NCBI RefSeq assembly: GCF_001543245.1
Contig: NZ_CP014163.1
Coordinates: 1,098,387-1,162,386 of the forward strand
Reading direction: 5' to 3'
Length of the DNA stretch: 64,000 nucleotides
Source of the DNA: Aerococcus urinaehominis
GTDB taxonomy: Bacteria > Bacillota > Bacilli > Lactobacillales > Aerococcaceae
How positions within the stretch are numbered: the stretch's first letter is position 1; the number at the start of each line of letters is the position of its first letter. Below the pieces are notes generated by a model. That model was given only the letters and a program-made list of their open reading frames with translations. It was not told the origin of the DNA and made no database searches. Below are positions 1 through 8,558 of the stretch, one piece after another. The translations under genes were made by a program, and so were the position numbers.

Positions 1-320
1 CGGCAGGCCATTATCAAATGACCGATTTTCTGCAAAAATTATCAACTTTAGCAGTTAAGCCTCACTTTATCAGTCCTGATTACGCTAACTTTGCTGACCT
101 AATCACGCAAAATTTTACTGAGGCCAGCTATAGTGTCCAAAAGCCAGCTTTTAGCTTGATTTCGACTGCTAGATTAGCTGAACTGACTTGGCAGGCTGAA
201 GATCCTCATACTTTTACGCCTCAGTACTATAAACTAGCAGAGGCTGAAGAAAATTGGCAGGCTGATCATCCTGATTTAGCCCAGCAAGCAGGAGCGGATT
301 TTGTTGAAAGAACCGATTAA
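1..320 (+). CDS. tsaB: TsaB, tRNA threonylcarbamoyladenosine biosynthesis protein (3' end only)
   Basis: Only the last ~105 codons lie in the window; the frame is already open at base 3, so the ATG at 18 is internal. TsaB is the scaffold partner of TsaD in forming N6-threonylcarbamoyladenosine at A37 of ANN-decoding tRNAs, in the cytoplasm. The visible tail has the family ending YYKLAEAEENW, which matches the C terminus of Firmicutes TsaB (YdiC). The next two frames are RimI-like acetyltransferases and then tsaD, the standard order, and the stop codon overlaps the next gene by 20 bases, so this is one operon. The identification rests on the tail motif and context, because the ATPase-like N-terminal fold is outside the window. 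Confidence 0.85.
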   Translation, partial: AGHYQMTDFLQKLSTLAVKPHFISPDYANFADLITQNFTEASYSVQKPAFSLISTARLAELTWQAEDPHTFTPQYYKLAEAEENWQADHPDLAQQAGADFVERTD

Positions 321-897
321 TTATTTATTTAGTTACCTGCGGTCACTATGGTTGTTTGATAATTTCGACCAGGATGTGACTCAAAAAATAAGAGTGGCGG
401 CAGACCATTTACAATTAGCTGGGCACTGCTTCTCAATCCATATTTCAGATATAAGTTTATGCAGTGCTATGGTTGAGCTGGAGCTAGCTGCTTACCAGGG
501 CAAGAAGGCCTGGGACTACCAAGATTTTCTGTTTGATATTAAAGATAATCCCAATAGTTTTTACTTGCAGGTTTGCCAAGCTGACCGACTGGTAGCCTTT
601 ATTGGTTGTCGGCGCGATGCAAGCGATGTACATATTTCTAACTTCATGACCCACCCTGAATACCAAGGATTGGGTATTGGTCGTTACCTCCTAAATCAAC
701 TAGCCCGTATTAGTCAGGATCTAGATCGCCAGCAGATTAGTCTCGAGGTCAGGCAGTCTAACCACCAGGCTAGAGATTTTTATTTAAACCGTGGTTTTAA
801 GATAATCCGGTTAGTATCAGGCTATTATCGGGATAATGGAGAGGATGCCTATTATATGGTCTGGGACTTAGTGGGGAGTCAAGATGCTGAACATTAA
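301..897 (+). CDS. RimI-like GNAT N-acetyltransferase, first of two
   Basis: 198 residues, starting at a TTG preceded by GGAG at 291-294; it begins inside the tsaB 3' end. The GNAT acetyl-CoA motif A is visible as YQGLGIGRYLL. The end GYYRDNGEDAYYM is the RimI-type C-terminal signature, in which the Tyr serves as general acid. RimI acetylates the N-terminal alanine of ribosomal protein S18. This copy is longer than usual RimI (about 150 residues) because of some 45 extra N-terminal residues rich in hydrophobic and aromatic positions. Its C-terminal signature is closer to textbook RimI than that of the following paralogue. A different protein substrate is possible. Confidence 0.8.
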   Translation: MLKEPINYLFSYLRSLWLFDNFDQDVTQKIRVAADHLQLAGHCFSIHISDISLCSAMVELELAAYQGKKAWDYQDFLFDIKDNPNSFYLQVCQADRLVAFIGCRRDASDVHISNFMTHPEYQGLGIGRYLLNQLARISQDLDRQQISLEVRQSNHQARDFYLNRGFKIIRLVSGYYRDNGEDAYYMVWDLVGSQDAEH

Positions 898-1330
898 GTT
901 AATAAATCCAGACCAGACTGGGCTAGCTCACCAAGTTTTTAGCCAGGCCTACCAGGGTAATTACCAGCTTAGTCCTAGTGACTTGAATCGTTTATTGGCT
1001 GATGATAATCAAGCCATATTTGGGCTTTGGCACGGAGAAGAGCTATTAGCTTTGGCTCACTTTCAGCTTGTCTTAGACCAGGCTGATTTGATTGACCTTG
1101 CTGTCCGTCCTGACCGCCAAGGTCAGGGATACGGTTATTACTTGTTGTCCAGATGTTTGCAGATTTTATCCCTTAGCCAGGTCTATCTAGAAGTAAGAGA
1201 CAGTAACCAGGTGGCAATTAGCCTCTATGAGAAACTCGGCTTTGTTTATTTAAGTTGCCGTAAAAATTATTACAGCCAGCCCAGCCAGGATGCTTGGGTA
1301 TATATTTGGAAGGAGGATGCTGATGACTAA
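884..1330 (+). CDS. rimI: RimI-like GNAT N-acetyltransferase, second of two
   Basis: 148 residues, the usual RimI size, starting at ATG 884 inside the end of the preceding acetyltransferase and overlapping tsaD by 8 bases (ATGACTAA). The acetyl-CoA motif is [14 protein letters not shown], followed by the [18 protein letters not shown] strand-helix typical of GNATs. The C-terminal YY...DA signature is degenerate ([13 protein letters not shown]). The tight overlaps imply translational coupling with tsaD. By position this is the rimI slot, but two RimI-like genes sit side by side and the sequence alone does not say which one modifies S18. The symbol is therefore tentative. Confidence 0.72.
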   Translation: MLNIKLINPDQTGLAHQVFSQAYQGNYQLSPSDLNRLLADDNQAIFGLWHGEELLALAHFQLVLDQADLIDLAVRPDRQGQGYGYYLLSRCLQILSLSQVYLEVRDSNQVAISLYEKLGFVYLSCRKNYYSQPSQDAWVYIWKEDADD

Positions 1331-2333
1331 TATTTTAGCGATTGAATCATCGTGTGATGAGACCAGTGCAGCGATTGTGACTGATGGGCGTCAACTCGTA
1401 ACGAATGTGGTTGCTAGTCAGATTAAAAGTCACATGCGTTTTGGTGGGGTGGTGCCAGAAATTGCCAGTCGCCACCATGTAGAGCAGATAAGCCAAGTCG
1501 TAGAGACTGCTCTAGTCGAAAGCGGTATGGACTGGTCTGATATTGATGCGATTGCGGTTACCCAAGGGCCAGGGTTAGTAGGGTCGCTGTTGATTGGTAT
1601 TACAGCAGCTAAAACTTTAGCTTGGGCTCAGAATAAGCCTTTAATTGGTGTTAATCATATAGCTGGACATATTGCTGCCGCTCAACTAGATCATGATCTG
1701 ACCTATCCCTTGCTAGCTTTAGTTGTTTCTGGTGGACATACTGAGCTGGTTTATATGGCAGCGGCTGGGGACTACCAGGTTATTGGCGATACCCGCGATG
1801 ACGCAGTGGGTGAAGCTTATGATAAGGTGGGACGTTTACTAGACCTGCCTTATCCTGGTGGTAAAAAAATGGATGAGTTGGCCCAAGTTGGCCAGGTCGT
1901 GTATGATTATCCCCGAGCTATGATTAAAGAGGATAATTTTGATTTTTCTTTCTCAGGCTTAAAATCAGCCGTCATCAACCATCTTCATAATACCCAACAG
2001 CGGGGAGAATCTTATCAGATTGAAGATGTAGCCGCCAGCTTTCAAGCTGCAGCCATAGAGGTGTTGGTAGCTAAAACTATGCGGGCTCTAGCTGCTTATC
2101 CCGTTTCGCAATTAGTAGTAGCTGGAGGAGTAGCAGCTAACTCGGGACTGCGTCAGCAGCTCCAAGCAGCAGTTGCGGCCCAGCAACCAGAATTAGAGTT
2201 GATTTTTCCACCACTTAAATTATGTGGTGACAATGCTGCTATGATTGGTGCAGCCGCTCAAATTCAGTATGATCAAGAAGATTTTGCTGGTTTAGACTTA
2301 GATGCCAAGCCGGGGCTCGCAATTGATGATTAA
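1323..2333 (+). CDS. tsaD: TsaD, tRNA N6-adenosine threonylcarbamoyltransferase
   Basis: Catalytic subunit that transfers the threonylcarbamoyl group from threonylcarbamoyl-AMP to A37 of tRNA, working with TsaB and TsaE. 336 residues from ATG 1323, chosen because AAGGAGG at 1310-1316 sits 6 bases upstream and an in-frame ATG at 1290 lacks a site. It opens with [16 protein letters not shown], the ASKHA phosphate-1 loop. The metal-binding histidines are in NHIAGH (H112, H116), and a C-terminal [11 protein letters not shown] loop holds the third metal ligand Asp. The length is normal. It is the last gene of the tsaB operon and is followed by a strong terminator. Confidence 0.96.
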   Translation: MTNILAIESSCDETSAAIVTDGRQLVTNVVASQIKSHMRFGGVVPEIASRHHVEQISQVVETALVESGMDWSDIDAIAVTQGPGLVGSLLIGITAAKTLAWAQNKPLIGVNHIAGHIAAAQLDHDLTYPLLALVVSGGHTELVYMAAAGDYQVIGDTRDDAVGEAYDKVGRLLDLPYPGGKKMDELAQVGQVVYDYPRAMIKEDNFDFSFSGLKSAVINHLHNTQQRGESYQIEDVAASFQAAAIEVLVAKTMRALAAYPVSQLVVAGGVAANSGLRQQLQAAVAAQQPELELIFPPLKLCGDNAAMIGAAAQIQYDQEDFAGLDLDAKPGLAIDD

Positions 2334-2340
2334 TAAATTT

Positions 2341-2386
2341 AGTAACCAAAAAGACCTCATGTGTGTATGAGGTCTTTTTGGTTACT
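2341..2386. terminator. Bidirectional rho-independent terminator
   Basis: A perfect 20-bp inverted repeat: arm AGTAACCAAAAAGACCTCAT at 2341-2360, loop GTGTGT, complementary arm 2367-2386. A-rich and T-rich tracts lie within the arms, so the hairpin reads as a terminator from both sides. It separates convergent tsaD (+) and the ABC-F gene (-), whose stop codon overlaps its last bases. Confidence 0.9.
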
Positions 2387-4337
2387 ACTCTTCATAGGTT
2401 GCGAGGTCAAGCGCACGTGCTTCCCAAATCAACATTTTCTCTTCCTGGAGCTCTTTTTTCTCTTGTAAGCTGGTATTAAGCTTGTTGAGTTCATAGGAAT
2501 CATTGAAAATATCAGGATTAGTCATAGCGAGCTCAATCGCTGCAATTTCTTGGTCAAGCTGGTTGATGTCTGTTTCTAATTGGTCTACTTCTCTTTTGAG
2601 GCGGCGGATTTCTTTTTGGTTCTTTTTCTGAGCCTGGTAATCTATCTGGCCTTGGGAGCTGGTTGGTTTTTCAGCAGCTGTTTGCTGGTCTTGGGCCGCC
2701 TTGAGTCGGTCGCGCTCTTGGATTTCAGCTTTTTTCTGGCTATAGTAATCGTAGTCTCCTAGATAGAGGGTAGATCCTTCAGGAGAAATTTCTAAAACTT
2801 GGGTAGCAATGCGGTTGATAAAGTAGCGGTCATGGCTGACAAAAATCAAGCTACCGTTGTATTCAATCAAAGCATTTTCCAGAACTTCCTTGGAATCGAT
2901 ATCCAGGTGGTTGGTCGGCTCATCTAGGACTAAAAAATTATCGTGGTCTAAGGCTAACTTAGCTAGTTCTAACCGAGCTTTTTCACCCCCACTGAGGTTA
3001 GTTACAGATTTGTTAACATCATCGCCAGTAAATAGGAAGGAACCCAAAATAGTGCGAATATCTTGCTCACGCATCTGGGGGTGGGCATCCCAAAGTTCAT
3101 GGAGCACATCTTTTTTAGAGTGGCGATTACCTAACTCTTGGTCATAGTAGCCTAGGCTAACTCCAGTCCCATATTCGATATGACCAGCTAGGGCGGGGAT
3201 TTCCTTGATTAGGGTTTTAAGCAGGGTAGATTTACCGACCCCGTTAGGGCCAACCACAGCAATGGCTTCTTGCTTGCGTAGGTCCAAGTTGATATTTTGA
3301 GCCAAGATTTCTTGGTCATAACCTATCGCTAAGTCCTCAGCAATCACAACGATATTACCTGATTCCTTGTCAGCGACAAATTGGATGCGGGCCGACCGGT
3401 CATCGGCCTGAGGCTTACTCAAACGGGTCATCTTTTCTAATTGCTTGCGACGAGACTGGGCCATTTTAGTTGTTGACGCGCGAACAAGGTTTCTTTGGAC
3501 ATAATCTTCTAAACGGGCAATCTCAGCTTGTTGCTTGTCATAGGCTTTTTGCGCCAGAGCTAGCCGTTGGGATTTTTCCTGGAGATAGAAGCTGTAGTTG
3601 CCGGCATAATGATAGCTTTTTCCTTGGGTCATTTCATAGGTTTCATTGGTGACACTATCTAAGAAGTAGCGGTCGTGACTAACAATGAGTAGGGCTCCTG
3701 GATACTTGGGTAGGTATGCCTCTAACCAGGTGAGGGTATCGATATCCAAGTGGTTGGTCGGCTCATCGAGAATTAAGAGGTCTTTTTTCTCTAAAAGTAA
3801 TTTAGCCAAGGCTAAGCGGGTTCGTTGCCCGCCTGAGAGGTGGGCAACGGGTTTATCGTAGTCGGCTTGGTCAAATTGAAAACCTGCTAATACCATCTTG
3901 ATTTCAGATTCATAACCGTATGCATTATGTCGGTTGAGGTCTTCTTGCAGGCGGTCGTATTGGGCCAGGGCTTCTTGATAACGGTCTGGATCAGCCATAA
4001 TTTCTGGGTCGGCCAGTAGATTAGCACTTTGTTCAGCTTGGTCTAGTAACTTAAGGACTGGATCAAAAACAGCCAACATTTCGCCATAAATGGTCCGGTC
4101 AGAGTCGACAGCTGAATGCTGGTCCAGGTAGCCAATTGTTAATCCCTTGGCTTTGGATATACTGCCTGCATCGGGCTCTTCTAAGCCTGTTAGCATTTTA
4201 AGTAGGGTAGATTTACCGCTACCATTGCGGCCAACTAGAGCAATCCGACTCTTATCCTGGATTGTAATGTTGACATCTTCAAAAAGGGCTAAGCCGGCAA
4301 AGCGCCGAGCTAGTTGAGAACCTTGTAAAATAATCAT
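2385..4337 (-). CDS. ydiF: ABC-F family ATPase, YdiF-like
   Basis: 650 residues with two ABC cassettes and no membrane segment, the hallmark of ABC-F proteins, which act on the ribosome. Cassette 1 has Walker A GRNGSGKST near 37-45, signature LSGGQRTRLALAK and Walker B LLILDEPTNHLDI. Cassette 2 has GPNGVGKST, LSGGEKARLELAK and LVLDEPTNHLDID. A linker with charged helices (the P-site tRNA interaction motif region) lies between them. A C-terminal coiled coil covers roughly 545-640 (EIRRLKREVDQLETDINQL). Both length and position, next to tsaD and rex, match Bacillus YdiF. No antibiotic-resistance subtype can be assigned from sequence reading. Confidence 0.9.
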   Translation of the reverse strand: MIILQGSQLARRFAGLALFEDVNITIQDKSRIALVGRNGSGKSTLLKMLTGLEEPDAGSISKAKGLTIGYLDQHSAVDSDRTIYGEMLAVFDPVLKLLDQAEQSANLLADPEIMADPDRYQEALAQYDRLQEDLNRHNAYGYESEIKMVLAGFQFDQADYDKPVAHLSGGQRTRLALAKLLLEKKDLLILDEPTNHLDIDTLTWLEAYLPKYPGALLIVSHDRYFLDSVTNETYEMTQGKSYHYAGNYSFYLQEKSQRLALAQKAYDKQQAEIARLEDYVQRNLVRASTTKMAQSRRKQLEKMTRLSKPQADDRSARIQFVADKESGNIVVIAEDLAIGYDQEILAQNINLDLRKQEAIAVVGPNGVGKSTLLKTLIKEIPALAGHIEYGTGVSLGYYDQELGNRHSKKDVLHELWDAHPQMREQDIRTILGSFLFTGDDVNKSVTNLSGGEKARLELAKLALDHDNFLVLDEPTNHLDIDSKEVLENALIEYNGSLIFVSHDRYFINRIATQVLEISPEGSTLYLGDYDYYSQKKAEIQERDRLKAAQDQQTAAEKPTSSQGQIDYQAQKKNQKEIRRLKREVDQLETDINQLDQEIAAIELAMTNPDIFNDSYELNKLNTSLQEKKELQEEKMLIWEARALDLATYEE

Positions 4338-4417
4338 CGGGGAAGTCCTTTCAAATATATTGGTTTTAGTTTAGCATATTTAGTACGAGGGGCTGTGAAT
4401 GGTTTGACTAGCAATGT

Positions 4418-4437
4418 TTGTGAAATTGTGAAACAAT
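4418..4437 (+). promoter_or_regulatory. Candidate Rex operator upstream of rex
   Basis: TTGTGAAATTGTGAAACAA at 4418-4436 begins with the Rex half-site TTGTGAA. It also contains a perfect palindrome, ATTGT-GAA-ACAAT (4425-4437). The Rex consensus is TTGTGAAN4TTCACAA; the right half here is imperfect. It lies just upstream of the putative -35 element of rex, which suggests autoregulation by the NADH/NAD+ ratio. Confidence 0.5.
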
Positions 4438-4441
4438 AGGC

Positions 4442-4471
4442 TTGAGAAGTAGCAGCTTACTCTGCTAGAAT
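4442..4471 (+). promoter_or_regulatory. Promoter of rex
   Basis: A TTGAGA -35 box at 4442-4447 and a TAGAAT -10 box at 4466-4471, separated by 18 bases. The rex start codon follows 39 bases downstream, with AAAGAAAGAGGA as ribosome-binding region. Confidence 0.55.
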
Positions 4472-4510
4472 AGGAAAAAAACAAGTTAAATAAAAGAAAG
4501 AGGATACTTC

Positions 4511-5134
4511 ATGATCGATATTCCAAAAGCAACAGCAAAACGGTTACCCTTATACCACCGTTACCTGCAATTCTTCAAAAATATGGGTAAGGACCGCATT
4601 TCTTCCAATGAATTAAGTGAGGCCGTTAAGGTGGATTCCGCGACGATTCGTCGGGACTTTTCTTATTTTGGTGCTCTTGGTAAGCGGGGCTATGGTTATG
4701 ATATTGCCTATTTACTAGATTTTTTTGGCAAAACGTTGAGCCAGGACAAGTTAACGACTATTATCCTGGTGGGCGCTGGTAATCTAGGAAATGCCCTAAT
4801 TAACTATAATTTTAGGCAGAGTAATAATACGCATATCGGCGCAGCCTTTGACGTGGATGAGAGCCTGGTAGGCGAAGAGCGTAATGGGGTCCAGATTTAT
4901 CCACTGAGCCAGATGAGTGACTACATTAAGGACAATCAAGTTGATATTGCCATTTTAACAGTCCCAAGTGACCATGCTCAAAATGTGGCTGATGACTTAG
5001 TGGCAGCAGGTATCGCTGGTATTTTAAACTTTACCCCGGTCCGGTTGGATATTCCTAGTCATGTCAGGGTGCAAAATGTAGATTTAACCAATGAATTACA
5101 GACCCTAATCTACTTTATTAGTAAAGAAAATTAG
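4511..5134 (+). CDS. rex: Rex, redox-sensing transcriptional repressor
   Basis: 207 residues, normal for Rex. The N-terminal winged helix covers roughly 10-75, with recognition region [22 protein letters not shown]. It is followed by a Rossmann domain whose NAD(H)-binding loop is VGAGNLG (87-93). A C-terminal swapped helix ends in [11 protein letters not shown]. Rex represses fermentative and NADH-recycling genes when NAD+ is high and lets go on NADH binding. A candidate operator lies in its own promoter region. It is monocistronic, followed by a repeat-associated hairpin. The Bacillus neighbours moaC and tatAC are absent here, while ydiK is retained. Confidence 0.95.
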   Translation: MIDIPKATAKRLPLYHRYLQFFKNMGKDRISSNELSEAVKVDSATIRRDFSYFGALGKRGYGYDIAYLLDFFGKTLSQDKLTTIILVGAGNLGNALINYNFRQSNNTHIGAAFDVDESLVGEERNGVQIYPLSQMSDYIKDNQVDIAILTVPSDHAQNVADDLVAAGIAGILNFTPVRLDIPSHVRVQNVDLTNELQTLIYFISKEN

Positions 5135-5149
5135 TGTTTTAAGCGGAAA

Positions 5150-5407
5150 AAGAGCCTGGGGCATATGCCCCGGGCTCTTGCTATTATACGAAGATTAGCA
5201 GCTTAGTTGGGCTCCAGCATAGCATACTATATCCGTACGCATTGGAAATGCTACGGCTACAGCAAAGAAGCTGAACTAAGGTCGTTTCACTAGGCTGGCG
5301 CAATATCTTTCAGATATTGGTCTGCCTAGCTCCAACGATTCAGTTCAGGGCGCTTCTTGTCGCACCCTTTAGTTGTTTTCAGTTCTAAGCGTCATCTCTC
5401 GCACCCT
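5150..5407 (-). repeat. Structured 3'-UTR repeat, copy A (behind ydiK)
   Basis: Fills the gap between convergent rex and ydiK. Read on the minus strand it starts AAGGGTGCGAGAG right behind the ydiK stop. It contains a collapsed module (about 5368-5406), then a full module (about 5201-5367) and a conserved linker holding TTCGTATAATAG. It ends in the hairpin AAGAGCCCGGGGCAT/ATGCCCCAGGCTCTT (5150-5179) followed by T residues. The full module is about 97 percent identical to that in copy B at 23102-23270. On the plus strand the same hairpin lies behind rex and could help terminate it. I do not recognise a named family. Confidence 0.8.
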
Positions 5408-5408
5408 T

Positions 5409-5597
5409 TTATTTTAACCGCCGGTAAAGGCGGAATATGTTGATAGCTTGAACAATGTCAGAGCTAGCAAAGGCCAGGGCGAGGAGGGCAAAAAAAGTCC
5501 AACCATTGTCTAACACGATACTGTAGGCCAGGTAGACAAAGGCAATGGCAAAAATAAGTTTAAAAATAATATTTGAGATAAAAGTTGTCTTAGGCAT
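5409..5597 (-). CDS. ydiK: YdiK-like small membrane protein (DUF4305)
   Basis: 62 residues with a good AGGAGG ribosome-binding site 6 bases before the ATG. Two hydrophobic segments are visible, roughly residues 9-28 (IIFKLIFAIAFVYLAYSIV) and 33-52 (WTFFALLALAFASSDIVQAI), followed by a basic tail RLYRRLK, so it is a small two-pass membrane protein. Size and location next to groES match YdiK of Bacillus subtilis. The function is not known. The gene is immediately followed by repeat copy A, which would form its 3' untranslated region and terminator. Confidence 0.72.
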   Translation of the reverse strand: MPKTTFISNIIFKLIFAIAFVYLAYSIVLDNGWTFFALLALAFASSDIVQAINIFRLYRRLK

Positions 5598-5723
5598 TCG
5601 GTTCCTCCTGACTAAAAGACTCTATTTAATCTTAACTAAATTTAGGCACTTATGCAATATATACTAGGAGGAGAGGCTAATAAGCCTTGCCAGTATTGCT
5701 TTTTGGCCAGGCTATGATAAAAA

Positions 5724-5740
5724 GGTCAAAAAAAGTCAAC
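5724..5740 (+). promoter_or_regulatory. CtsR operator upstream of groES
   Basis: GGTCAAA (5724-5730), AAA spacer, AGTCAAC (5734-5740). This matches the CtsR heptad repeat RGTCAAANANRGTCAAA except for the last base. It lies directly upstream of the -35 box of groESL. Together with the CIRCE element downstream it predicts dual control by CtsR and HrcA. Confidence 0.75.
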
Positions 5741-5747
5741 AAAATAC

Positions 5748-5776
5748 TTGCAATCCCCTCATAGATTGTTTATGAT
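5748..5776 (+). promoter_or_regulatory. SigA-type promoter of groESL
   Basis: TTGCAA at 5748-5753 and TATGAT at 5771-5776 with a 17-base spacer. The promoter is flanked by the CtsR box upstream and the CIRCE element downstream. Confidence 0.7.
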
Positions 5777-5787
5777 AATAAATGTAG

Positions 5788-5814
5788 TTAGCACTCTAAT
5801 GCCAAGAGTGCTAA
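5788..5814 (+). promoter_or_regulatory. CIRCE element (HrcA operator)
   Basis: A perfect TTAGCACTC (5788-5796), 9-base spacer, GAGTGCTAA (5806-5814). This is the full consensus for the HrcA repressor, placed in the groESL leader just after the promoter. Confidence 0.97.
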
Positions 5815-5849
5815 AATCTAAATTGCTTTGGTTTATGGAGGGATTTTAT

Positions 5850-6119
5850 ATGCTAAAACCACTTAACGAACGTGTTGTTATCCAAGTCGAAGAAGCTGAA
5901 GAGAAAACTGCTTCAGGTATTGTATTGCCATCATCTGCTAAAGAAAAATCACAAATTGGCCGTGTGGTGGCTGTATCTGATGATAGTTCAGACTTTTCTA
6001 GTCAACTATCGGCTGGTGACCGTGTTATTTTTGAAAAATATGCCGGTTCTGAAGTGAGCTATGAAGGTCAAGACTACCTAATTGTTAAAGAAAAGGATAT
6101 CGCTGCCGTTATTAAGTAG
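5850..6119 (+). CDS. groES: GroES, co-chaperonin
   Basis: 89 residues from ATG 5850, chosen because GGAGGG sits at 5838-5843 and the product starts [12 protein letters not shown] as in the family. Seven copies form the lid of the GroEL chamber. The mobile loop region [19 protein letters not shown] and the C-terminal strand [13 protein letters not shown] are present, so it is full length. It is the first gene of a groES-groEL operon, 47 bases before groEL, under CIRCE and a CtsR-type box. Confidence 0.96.
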   Translation: MLKPLNERVVIQVEEAEEKTASGIVLPSSAKEKSQIGRVVAVSDDSSDFSSQLSAGDRVIFEKYAGSEVSYEGQDYLIVKEKDIAAVIK

Positions 6120-6151
6120 CGATTAAGCATAACTAAAAGGAAAGAACTTAA

Positions 6152-7795
<1,644 letters not shown>

Positions 7796-7810
7796 TCAGT
7801 CTAAAAAATC

Positions 7811-7838
7811 AAAAAGGTGGCCCCAGCCACCTTTTTTG
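7811..7838 (+). terminator. Rho-independent terminator of groESL
   Basis: AAAAAGGTGGC, loop CCCA, GCCACCTTTTTT: an 11-bp stem followed by six T residues, 16 bases behind the groEL stop. Confidence 0.9.
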
Positions 7839-7850
7839 TTGGATCTTAAA

Positions 7851-7898
7851 TAATTCGAAACCGTAACACTTGATAATTCGAAACTGAAGTGTTATAGT
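7851..7898 (+). promoter_or_regulatory. Promoter with overlapping repeats before the FMN reductase gene
   Basis: The promoter is TTGATA (7870-7875) and TATAGT (7893-7898), 17-base spacer. Two identical 11-mers TAATTCGAAAC at 7851-7861 and 7874-7884 lie 23 bases apart, about two helical turns. An inverted repeat TAACACTT (7864-7871) / AAGTGTTA (7887-7894) spans the -35 to -10 region. The arrangement looks like a repressor operator, perhaps for a redox-sensing MarR/HxlR-type protein. The regulator is not identified. Confidence 0.5.
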
Positions 7899-7953
7899 AA
7901 AAGGGTAGACAAGAAGTGAAAGTATTGAATTTTAAAAAAGGAGTGCTTATTAA

Positions 7954-8493
7954 ATGACTAAATTTGGTGTTGTTGTCGGTTCAATCCGTCAAAACTCATA
8001 CTCAGAAGCTGTAGCCAAAGGTATTGTGGCTGGTTTGCCTAGCGATGCTGAAGTGACTTTCCTAGAAATCGCTAATTTACCATTATATAACCAAGATTAC
8101 GATGAAAATTCACCGGTAGAATATACTAACTTCCGTGACCAAGTAGCTGCTCAAGATGCGATTATCTTCGTAACGCCTGAGCACAATCGGTCAATTCCAG
8201 CTGCTCTTAAAAATGCCTTAGATGTGGCTTCACGTCCTTGGGGTGAAAATGTTTGGGCTGGTAAACCTGCTTTAGCAGTATCTCAATCTATCTCAGCTAT
8301 GGCTGGTATTTTAGCCAACCATACCCTACGTCAATCATTAGTATTCTTAGACATGCCAACCATGCAACAGCCAGAATTATACATTAATTCGAGTGAAGCT
8401 GTTAAAGAAGATGGCAGCATTGCTGAAGAATCAGTGGACTTCTTGAAAGATGCGGGTGCCCAATTCGCAGAGTTTGCTAAGAAATTTATCTAA
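7954..8493 (+). CDS. NAD(P)H-dependent FMN reductase / oxidoreductase
   Basis: 179 residues with the flavodoxin-like fold of the NADPH-dependent FMN reductase family. The phosphate-binding start is VVVGSIRQNSYSEAVA and the flavin-contact motif is TPEHNRSIPAALKNALD (PEYN variant). AAAGGAGTG sits just before the ATG at 7954. Members reduce flavins, quinones or azo compounds using NAD(P)H in the cytoplasm. The gene stands alone between terminators, with a promoter that carries direct and inverted repeats. Inducible expression by electrophiles or oxidants is an inference from those repeats; the physiological substrate cannot be read from the sequence. Confidence 0.85.
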   Translation: MTKFGVVVGSIRQNSYSEAVAKGIVAGLPSDAEVTFLEIANLPLYNQDYDENSPVEYTNFRDQVAAQDAIIFVTPEHNRSIPAALKNALDVASRPWGENVWAGKPALAVSQSISAMAGILANHTLRQSLVFLDMPTMQQPELYINSSEAVKEDGSIAEESVDFLKDAGAQFAEFAKKFI

Positions 8494-8510
8494 TTAAATA
8501 TGCGACTAGT

Positions 8511-8542
8511 AAAAGCCTGGCGACGATTCGCCAGGCTTTTTT
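8511..8542. terminator. Bidirectional rho-independent terminator
   Basis: AAAAGCCTGGCG (8511-8522), loop ACGATT, CGCCAGGCTTTTTT (8529-8542). Arms with A- and T-tails on each side serve the convergent FMN reductase and transporter genes. The GCCTGG core resembles the head hairpin of the structured repeats, but no repeat body is attached. Confidence 0.88.
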
Positions 8543-8558
8543 GTTAGCTATTTATTAC

